From NCBI GenBank assembly GCA_905187695.1, contig CAJJIY010000015.1, positions 1 through 32,387 of the forward strand: DNA of 32,387 nt, given 5' to 3'. Source of the stretch: an uncultured Eubacteriales bacterium (GTDB lineage: Bacteria > Bacillota > Clostridia > Oscillospirales > CAG-272). A model generated the notes under the pieces. The model was not told the origin of the DNA and did no database searches. It was given only the letters and a program-made list of their open reading frames with translations. Below are positions 24,998-30,701 of this stretch, piece after piece (the first letter of the stretch is position 1; the number at the start of each line of letters is the position of its first letter). The position numbers and the translations under genes were made by a program.

Positions 24998-25558
24998 TCA
25001 AAGCGACCAGAGCTCCGGTTTGCCGGTTGAGACCGCCAGCGCACCGGCCTCCAGCGCCGCCGTCACTTCCTTTTTGGTTTCAAGAAGTCCCCCCGCAATC
25101 ACCGGCACGGCACCGGGCGCAAAGCGGGCAATGGCCTTGGTGACCACGCCCGGCATGATCTCCATGAGATCCGGATTGCTGCTCCCCAGCGTTTCGGTAA
25201 TGCTGAAAAGACCCTGTGAATCCACCGCAAAAAAGCGCTGAACGGCAAAAAGTCCGCACTCCCGCGCCGAGCGGATCAGTTGGGAACGGGTGCTGATGAT
25301 GCCGTCCACACCGATCCCGGAAAGATACTCTGCGCCGGTCTTGTCCTTTCCAATCCCGTCGCACAGATCCAGATGCACAAACAGCACTTTCCCGGCCGCG
25401 TGCGCCTCTTTGGTACGCGCGGCCACGGTGTTGAGATTGGCCTTCAGCGCGAAAATCACCTCCGCGGGGGATCGGAGCGCCTCGGCAAAGAGATTTTCCC
25501 GCACGGCGGCGATCACCGGTGTGCGGCAAAGACTGTTCAGAAGTTCTTCTTTTTTCAT
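24998..25558 (-). CDS. glpP: glycerol-3-phosphate-responsive antiterminator GlpP
   Basis: A 186-residue protein of the GlpP family, a TIM-barrel RNA-binding antiterminator. In Bacillus GlpP binds leader RNA in the presence of glycerol-3-phosphate and prevents termination ahead of glp genes. Matching segments are TPVIAAVRE at the N-terminus, VFALKANLNT-like IFALKANLNTVAA, LFVHLDLCDGIGKD, GIISTRSQLIRSA, QRFFAVDSQG, ELMPG-like EIMPGVV, and PVIAGGLLETKKEV near the C-terminus. The start at 25558 follows GAAGGAGAAG; the longer open frame upstream covers the leader terminator and is not coding. First gene of the glp operon and placed behind a terminator in its own leader, so autogenous control is expected. 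Confidence 0.94.
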   Translation of the reverse strand: MKKEELLNSLCRTPVIAAVRENLFAEALRSPAEVIFALKANLNTVAARTKEAHAAGKVLFVHLDLCDGIGKDKTGAEYLSGIGVDGIISTRSQLIRSARECGLFAVQRFFAVDSQGLFSITETLGSSNPDLMEIMPGVVTKAIARFAPGAVPVIAGGLLETKKEVTAALEAGALAVSTGKPELWSL

Positions 25559-25575
25559 CTTCTTCTCCTTCCCGG

Positions 25576-25626
25576 AAAAATAAAAGAGACGCAAAAGCGG
25601 CGCGGACACCCGCGCACTCCTGCATC
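25576..25626 (-). terminator. leader terminator ahead of glpP (probable GlpP-controlled attenuator)
   Basis: In minus-strand RNA, 25626-25615 pairs with 25599-25588 over 12 bp (four G-U), then 25614-25610 pairs with 25605-25601 over 5 bp around a GTGT loop, with one bulged base at 25600. It is followed directly by TCTTTTATTTTT (25587-25576). It lies between a consensus promoter and the glpP ribosome site, so transcription of the operon must read through it. GlpP is the obvious candidate for relieving it. Confidence 0.8.
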
Positions 25627-25648
25627 TCCAATACTCCACATTGGTTTC

Positions 25649-25677
25649 ATTATATACCGCGAAACGCCGTCTGTCAA
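25649..25677 (-). promoter_or_regulatory. consensus sigma-A promoter of the glp operon
   Basis: Minus-strand TTGACA (25672-25677), 17-bp spacer, TATAAT (25649-25654): perfect hexamers and spacing. The start point would be near 25641-25643, giving a leader of about 84 nt. CCAAT/ATTGG arms (25628-25644) sit at the very 5' end; the first two bases may lie before the start point. Confidence 0.92.
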
Positions 25678-25701
25678 GAGTTTCGCATATTTTTTTCGGA
25701 A

Positions 25702-26649
25702 TTATTCAACCCGGTTGAGCATTTCCCCGGCCGTGAAAGCATGAATGTTTTCCGCCATCATACGAACGCACCGCGCCCTGGCCTCTACAGATCCCCAGGC
25801 CATATGCGGGGTGAGGCAGACATTCGGCAATCCGGCAATCCGGGCAAAAGGATGCGTGGGGGGAAAGGGCTCGGCCGTGTAGACATCCGCGCCAAAACCG
25901 CCCAACCGGCCGCCCAACACAGCCGAAGAAAGCGCCTCCTCATCGCATACCGCGCCCCTGGACACATTGATGAGCACCGCCCCCGGTTTCATGAGCAGCA
26001 GTTCCCGTTCGCCGATCATTCCCTTGGTCTCGGGCGTCAGCGGCACATGAAGCGAGAGAATATCCGCCTCCCGGCAAAGCGTGTGAAGATCTGCCTGCCT
26101 GAAGCGCGTTTCACTCTTCCGGCGGCAAAGAAGCACCCGTGCGCCAAGGAAGGAAGCGATCTGCGCCACGCGGGAACCGATGGCGCCGCCGCCCACCACG
26201 CCCCAGGTGAGGGCGGAAAATTCATGATAGGGCGGCGTGAGGCGGTTGGCCGCGCCCGACGCGCTGTACGCCCCGCTTGCGACAAACCCGCGGTATTCGG
26301 AAAGATGCGTAATCAAAGCGGCGGCCATGGCCAGCGTCAGTTGCGCCACGCTTTCGGTTGAATACCCCGGCACATTGGTCACGGCCACGCCGTGCGCGCG
26401 GGCGGCGGCCGTGTCGATGTTATCATAACCGGTGGCGGCCACGCAGATAAGGCGCAGTTTCATTCCCGGCCGGAACACTTCCCGCCCCAGTTTTACCTTG
26501 TTGAGCACGGCCACATCGGCATTTTCAAGACGGGCCGACAGCTCTTCTTTTTCGGTGTGCGCATAAATTTTTACTTCCCCACAGGCAAAAAGCGGCGAAA
26601 GATCGATGTCTTTGCCAAGCGTCTCGGCATCCAGAACCACAATTCTCAT
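25702..26649 (-). CDS. D-isomer-specific 2-hydroxyacid dehydrogenase
   Basis: A 315-residue NAD(P)-dependent dehydrogenase that would interconvert a 2-hydroxy acid and the 2-keto acid. The nucleotide-binding motif is WGVVGGGAIGSRVAQ (glycines 153-158), and the catalytic triad is R231 (NVSRGAV), E260 (YTAEPFP) and H282 (LTPHMAW). The family includes glycerate dehydrogenase/hydroxypyruvate reductase, phosphoglycerate dehydrogenase and D-lactate dehydrogenase; the length and lack of a C-terminal ACT domain fit the glycerate/hydroxypyruvate group best. AGGGAGG precedes the start. It lies 80 nt below the exporter genes with no clear promoter between, and no terminator is seen between it and the glp promoter, so it may be co-transcribed with either side. 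Confidence 0.9.
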   Translation of the reverse strand: MRIVVLDAETLGKDIDLSPLFACGEVKIYAHTEKEELSARLENADVAVLNKVKLGREVFRPGMKLRLICVAATGYDNIDTAAARAHGVAVTNVPGYSTESVAQLTLAMAAALITHLSEYRGFVASGAYSASGAANRLTPPYHEFSALTWGVVGGGAIGSRVAQIASFLGARVLLCRRKSETRFRQADLHTLCREADILSLHVPLTPETKGMIGERELLLMKPGAVLINVSRGAVCDEEALSSAVLGGRLGGFGADVYTAEPFPPTHPFARIAGLPNVCLTPHMAWGSVEARARCVRMMAENIHAFTAGEMLNRVE

Positions 26650-26729
26650 CAGAAAGCCTCCCTTTGGATCCGTTTTTGGGCAACAACAGGCGTCGGAACC
26701 GGTAAAGACCGGCCCGCATCCCCCCTTTG

Positions 26730-28499
26730 TCAGGATACGGTACTGAACTGGCTGTTATAAAGCCGGGCGTAGAATCCGCCTTTTTGCAACAGTTCGCTGT
26801 GTGTGCCCTGTTCTATGATATGCCCCTTATCCATCACCAGGATCACATCGGCCGTCTGAATGGTGGAAAGCCGGTGCGCCACCACAAAACTGGTCCGCCC
26901 CTCCATGAGGGTCTCGAAGGCGCGCTGAATCCGGATCTCGGTCATGGTGTCAATGGAAGAAGTGGCCTCGTCCAGAATAAGCATCGGGGGCAGACACAGC
27001 ATGACGCGGGCAATGCAAAGAAGCTGTTTTTGCCCCTGCGACAGGTTTCCGCCGCCCTCCGAAATGACGGTGTCATAACCCTGCGGCATACGGGAAATAA
27101 AGCTGTGCGCGTGCGCTTTCCGGGCGGCTGTGATGACCTCCTCCAGCGAAGCATCCGGCCGGCCGTACGCGATATTCTCGCGGATGGTGGCCGATTTTAG
27201 AAAGGTTTCCTGAAGCACCATGCCGTAACTTTCCCGCAGCGACTGACGGGTGATCTCGCGGATATCATGGTCATCTACCCGAATCGCCCCCTCCCGCACA
27301 TCATAAAAACGCATCAACAGATTGATAAGCGTGGTTTTTCCGCAACCGGTGGGCCCGACAATGGCAATCCGCTGTCCCGGTCTGACCGACAGATTGAGAT
27401 CTTCAATGAGCGGTTTTTCGGGCAGATAGGAAAAGGCGACATGGGAAAGTTTGATCTCCCCTCTCGGATCGGAAAGCACCACGGCATTTTCCGCTTCGGG
27501 CGTTTCGGCGGGCTCGTCGAGCAGTTCAAAAACCCGCGCGGCCGAGGCGATGGAATTCTGGAACTCGGTAAGCACGCCGGTAATCTCATTGAACGGCTTG
27601 GTATATTGATTGGTATAACTGAGAAAACTGGAAAGCTTGCCGACCGTGATTTTTCCGGCAATCGCCGAAAAACCGCCGGCAATGGCCACTCCGGCGTAGA
27701 TGACAGCATAAAGAAAACGGGTGGTCGGGTTGGTGATGGAAGAATAAAAGGTGGCTTTGAGTGAAACATCCGAAAGGTTTTTGTTCAGCTCGTCAAAGCG
27801 GCGGTCGGCCTCCTCCTGATAGTTGAATGCGCCCACCACCTTGATGCCGCCCAACATCTCGTTGGTATAACCGGTCAGTTCCCCGCGCGATTGCGACTGC
27901 ATCCGGAACATGGTATAGGTGCGCTTGGAAACAAAATTTGCCACCAGGAAAGAAAGCGGGCTGAGCAAAACCACGATGAGCGTGACCAAAGGGCTGATGC
28001 TCAGCATGAAAGCAATCGTGCCAAGGATGGTGATGACCCCGGAAAACAGCTGCGTAAACCCGAGAAGAAGCCCGTCGGAGAATTGGTCGATATCGGTGAC
28101 GATCCGGCTGATAAGATCTCCGCTGGGATGTTTATCCACATAGGAAAGCGGCAGTTCCTGCAACCGGTTAAAGGCCTCCACGCGAAGATCGCGGACAATG
28201 GAATAAGTGATTTTGTTGTTGATGTGGCTCATCACCCACTGGGCAAGCGCCGTGACACAGACCGAAATGAGAATGGCAACGATCACCGCAAAAAGCCCGG
28301 TGAAATTTACCTGTCCCGTGCCCACAATGAAGTCCACGCTCCGCCCGGTGAGGATCGGAATATACAAAGTGAGCGCCACGGTCAGCAACGAAAGGAAGAG
28401 CGACAGCGCGACAAGGGGCGCATAGGGTCTGATATACCGCAGAATCCGGCGGACAGTCTGCCGGTTTTGTCCCTTTTGTACTTTCTTTTTTTCCGACAT
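26730..28499 (-). CDS. ABC exporter half-transporter, subunit with canonical ATPase motifs
   Basis: A 589-residue type IV ABC exporter half: six transmembrane helices (about 20-320) fused to an ATPase domain. Walker A is GPTGCGKTT (382-390), the signature is LSQGQ (486-490), Walker B is LILDE with the catalytic E511, and the switch histidine is H542 (VAHRLS). The Walker and switch motifs are complete but the signature is altered (LSQGQ). This complements the upstream partner, whose signature is intact but whose catalytic Glu and switch His are replaced. Together they match heterodimeric exporters such as BmrCD, LmrCD and TM287/288, typically multidrug or lipid exporters. Substrate unknown. 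The start codon overlaps the partner stop by one base (TGATG). Confidence 0.93.
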   Translation of the reverse strand: MSEKKKVQKGQNRQTVRRILRYIRPYAPLVALSLFLSLLTVALTLYIPILTGRSVDFIVGTGQVNFTGLFAVIVAILISVCVTALAQWVMSHINNKITYSIVRDLRVEAFNRLQELPLSYVDKHPSGDLISRIVTDIDQFSDGLLLGFTQLFSGVITILGTIAFMLSISPLVTLIVVLLSPLSFLVANFVSKRTYTMFRMQSQSRGELTGYTNEMLGGIKVVGAFNYQEEADRRFDELNKNLSDVSLKATFYSSITNPTTRFLYAVIYAGVAIAGGFSAIAGKITVGKLSSFLSYTNQYTKPFNEITGVLTEFQNSIASAARVFELLDEPAETPEAENAVVLSDPRGEIKLSHVAFSYLPEKPLIEDLNLSVRPGQRIAIVGPTGCGKTTLINLLMRFYDVREGAIRVDDHDIREITRQSLRESYGMVLQETFLKSATIRENIAYGRPDASLEEVITAARKAHAHSFISRMPQGYDTVISEGGGNLSQGQKQLLCIARVMLCLPPMLILDEATSSIDTMTEIRIQRAFETLMEGRTSFVVAHRLSTIQTADVILVMDKGHIIEQGTHSELLQKGGFYARLYNSQFSTVS

Positions 28500-30232
28500 C
28501 AGTCTGCCTCCTTTCCCACGGCCTGCGAATCGCAGATTTCACGGTAAATATCGCAAGAAGAAATCAGTTCCTCATGAGTGCCCTGTCCGACCAGATGTCC
28601 CTCGTGAAGCACCAGAATCCGATCGGCGTTCCGGATGGCCGAAACGCGCTGGGAAATGATAAAGACGGTTTTGCCGTCGCTCTGCTCCCGTATGGCGCGA
28701 CGAAGCCTTTCGTCGGTGGCAAAATCCAGTGCCGATGCGCTGTCATCCAGAATCAGGATTTCCGGATCACCGACCAGGGCGCGGGCGATGGTCAGCCGCT
28801 GTTTCTGGCCGCCCGAAAGATTTCCGCCGCCCTGCTCGATCCGAAGGGAAAGGCCCTCTCCCTTGCTTTCCACAAATTCACGCGCCTGCGCCGTATCCAG
28901 TGCGCGATAGATTTCCGCCTCGTCCGCGTCCTTTTTGCGCCAACGCATATTGGAAAGCAGAGTGCCCGAAAAAACCGTGGCTTTTTGCGGCACCACTCCG
29001 ATATGCCCGCGCACCGAGGAAGGACGCAGCGTCCGGATATCCTGCCCATAAAGCGAGATCTGCCCGGAACTTGCCTCGTAAAAGCGCGGAATGAGCTGTG
29101 CCAGTGTGGATTTGCCGGAGCCCGTGCCGCCGATGATGCCGACGGTCTGCCTGGGCAGAGCCTCAAAGCTGATATCGTGAAGCGTTTCCTCCCGCTCTCC
29201 CGCAAAAACAAAACCGACATGATCAAAGGACACCGCCGGCACCGGAGAAGCGGTCGTGACCCGGAGTTCCGCCCCTTCTTCGGGAATGGAAGCCTTCATA
29301 TCAAACACCGCATTTACCCGCGACAGACTGGCCAGCGCACGGGAAAGCAGAATCATCAGATTGGCCAGTTTGACCAGTTCGGTCAGGATCTGGGTCATAT
29401 AATTGACCAACGCGATGACCTGCCCCTGCGTCAGCGTGCCGGCGTCCACCTGACGGCCGCCGGTATACAGAATGGCCACCACACCCAGATTGACAATGAC
29501 ATAGGTCAGCGGATTGAGAAGCGCCGAGATCTTACCCACAAAGATCTGCCGGCGATAAAGGTTCTCACTCTCAAAGCGAAAAGCCTTTTTTTCTTCTTTT
29601 TGTCTTGAAAAAGCGCGCACCACGCGGATGCCGAGAAGATTTTCGCGGGTGTCAAGAAGCACCCGATCCAGTCTTTTTTGCACTCCGCGGTAAAGCGGCA
29701 TACTGAAAAGCAAAATGGCGAAGACCACCAAAAGCAACGCCGGAATGACCACGGCAAACGGCAGGGCGGCGCGCTTGCCCACCACAAAGGCCATCACCAT
29801 ACAGCCGAAGACCACAAAAGGAGAACGCAGGAACAGGCGCAAAAACATATTGAGCCCGCTTTGCACCTGATTGATGTCGCCGGTCATCCGGTTGATGAGG
29901 GTAGAAGTGCCGACGCCGTCGATCTCCCGATAGGACAGAGTGTTGATGTGCGCAAACAAATCACTGCGGATGGCCTGTCCGGTCCGGACGGCGGATTTGG
30001 CGGCAAAATACTGCGCCGTGACGGAAAAAGCCAACCCGGCCACGCCCAGAAGCACTAACAGCCCGCCCATCTTGAAAAGATAGACTTTGTCCTTACCGGC
30101 AATGCCGACATCAATCATGCGGGCCACCACAACCGGCACAAACAACTCGAAAGTGGCCTCCAGCATTTTGAAAAGCGGCGCCAACACCGTGATGACCGGG
30201 TGACGCTTCAAGTAATGAAGCAATCGACGCAT
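28499..30232 (-). CDS. ABC exporter half-transporter, degenerate-site subunit
   Basis: A 577-residue ABC exporter half with six predicted membrane helices (about 12-300) and an ATPase domain. Walker A GGTGSGKST (368-376) and signature LSGGQ (472-476) are intact, but the Walker B ends ILILDD, with D497 where the catalytic Glu should be, and the switch His is Q528 (ISQRVS). This is the pattern of the degenerate subunit in heterodimeric exporters. The start at 30232 follows AGAGGAG; the open frame continues upstream through two tRNA genes but cannot be coding there. The nearest upstream element is the tRNA operon terminator 30 nt away, with no room for a promoter in between. Overlaps the next subunit by one base. 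Confidence 0.93.
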   Translation of the reverse strand: MRRLLHYLKRHPVITVLAPLFKMLEATFELFVPVVVARMIDVGIAGKDKVYLFKMGGLLVLLGVAGLAFSVTAQYFAAKSAVRTGQAIRSDLFAHINTLSYREIDGVGTSTLINRMTGDINQVQSGLNMFLRLFLRSPFVVFGCMVMAFVVGKRAALPFAVVIPALLLVVFAILLFSMPLYRGVQKRLDRVLLDTRENLLGIRVVRAFSRQKEEKKAFRFESENLYRRQIFVGKISALLNPLTYVIVNLGVVAILYTGGRQVDAGTLTQGQVIALVNYMTQILTELVKLANLMILLSRALASLSRVNAVFDMKASIPEEGAELRVTTASPVPAVSFDHVGFVFAGEREETLHDISFEALPRQTVGIIGGTGSGKSTLAQLIPRFYEASSGQISLYGQDIRTLRPSSVRGHIGVVPQKATVFSGTLLSNMRWRKKDADEAEIYRALDTAQAREFVESKGEGLSLRIEQGGGNLSGGQKQRLTIARALVGDPEILILDDSASALDFATDERLRRAIREQSDGKTVFIISQRVSAIRNADRILVLHEGHLVGQGTHEELISSCDIYREICDSQAVGKEAD

Positions 30233-30262
30233 TTTTCTCCTCTTTTCTTTGGTAACATGACG

Positions 30263-30288
30263 AAAAAAGCACTTGCAATCGCAAGTGC
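30263..30288 (-). terminator. terminator of the tRNA-Thr/Tyr operon
   Basis: Minus-strand GCACTTGC and GCAAGTGC form a perfect 8-bp stem with a GATT loop, followed by six T (30263-30268). It lies 7 bp below tRNA-Tyr and 30 bp above the exporter gene start. Confidence 0.92.
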
Positions 30289-30294
30289 TCGTTT

Positions 30295-30379
30295 TGGTGG
30301 GAGCGGGTGGATTCGGACCACCGAAGGCAGTGCCAGCAGATTTACAGTCTGTCCCCTTTGGCCACTCGGGAACGCTCCC
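30295..30379 (-). tRNA. tRNA-Tyr (anticodon GTA), CCA encoded
   Basis: An 85-nt class II tRNA: acceptor GGGAGCG/CGCTCCC fully paired, anticodon GTA in the loop CTGTAAA, a long variable arm, T-stem and loop with TTCGAATC-type sequence (GGTCCGAATCC), discriminator A and genomic CCA. Second gene of the tRNA operon. Confidence 0.95.
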
Positions 30380-30391
30380 TTTTTGATGAAC

Positions 30392-30415
30392 TTCGGCGGC
30401 GTGGCCGCCGCCGAA
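30392..30415 (-). other. strong hairpin in the spacer between tRNA-Thr and tRNA-Tyr
   Basis: TTCGGCGGC and GCCGCCGAA pair perfectly over 9 bp around a 6-nt loop, in the 41-bp gap between the two tRNAs. There is no T-run after it, so it is unlikely to terminate; a processing signal is possible. Confidence 0.6.
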
Positions 30416-30420
30416 CTCAC

Positions 30421-30495
30421 TGGAGCTGGTGAACGGAGTCGAACCATCAACCTGCTGATTACAAATCAGCTGCTCTGCCATTGAGCCACACCAGC
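30421..30495 (-). tRNA. tRNA-Thr (anticodon TGT), CCA encoded
   Basis: A 75-nt cloverleaf: acceptor GCTGGTG/CACCAGC, D-stem GC-rich with GCTC/GAGC pairing, anticodon stem CTGAT/ATCAG with anticodon TGT, T-arm GATGG/CCGTT (two G-U pairs) with loop TTCGACT, discriminator T and genomic CCA. First gene of the operon, 18 bp below the promoter -10 box. Confidence 0.95.
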
Positions 30496-30512
30496 GATTT
30501 CGGAACGGTGAT

Positions 30513-30541
30513 ATTATAGCACATTGCCCTTTGCCTGTCAA
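30513..30541 (-). promoter_or_regulatory. consensus sigma-A promoter of the tRNA-Thr/Tyr operon
   Basis: Minus-strand TTGACA (30536-30541), 17-bp spacer ending in an extended -10 TG, and TATAAT (30513-30518): fully consensus. Upstream of the -35 lies a long A/T-tract region (30545-30568) that resembles an UP element, as expected for a stable-RNA promoter. Confidence 0.93.
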
Positions 30542-30555
30542 GCCCTTTTTTTAAT

Positions 30556-30618
30556 ATTTTTATATTTTCGCTGATTATCAGTTTTTAACAAGCAATACTC
30601 TCATAAAAATATAAAAAT
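30556..30618. repeat. AT-only inverted repeat between the tRNA and typA promoters
   Basis: The 13-bp arms ATTTTTATATTTT (30556-30568) and its complement (30606-30618) are perfect, 37 bp apart. An 11-bp palindrome, CTGATTATCAG (30571-30581), sits between them. It could be UP-element DNA, a binding site, or chance in AT-rich sequence. Confidence 0.45.
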
Positions 30619-30633
30619 CGTCATTCTTCCCTC

Positions 30634-30662
30634 TTTTCAAATGCCGGATTGTATGCTATAAT
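30634..30662 (+). promoter_or_regulatory. sigma-A promoter of typA
   Basis: A perfect TATAAT (30657-30662) with extended -10 TG (30654-30655) and a weak -35, TTTTCA (30634-30639), at 17 bp. The extended -10 probably compensates for the poor -35. Confidence 0.75.
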
Positions 30663-30701
30663 ATTTAATTGTTGTTAAATCGGAAAAAGAGGTAGAAATG
30701 T

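Noticed and set aside
25559..25639. Open frame extending glpP 27 codons upstream
   Set aside because: The extension covers the leader hairpin and T-run; the GlpP family begins at the MKKEELL start, which has its own ribosome site.
26699..26712. CCGGT-AAAG-ACCGG hairpin between the exporter and the 2-hydroxyacid dehydrogenase
   Set aside because: Five base pairs with no T-run after it on either strand; not a convincing terminator.
30233..30541. Open frame extending the exporter gene 103 codons upstream
   Set aside because: It crosses a terminator and two tRNA genes; the ATG at 30232 has a proper SD and matches the usual N-terminus of such half-transporters.
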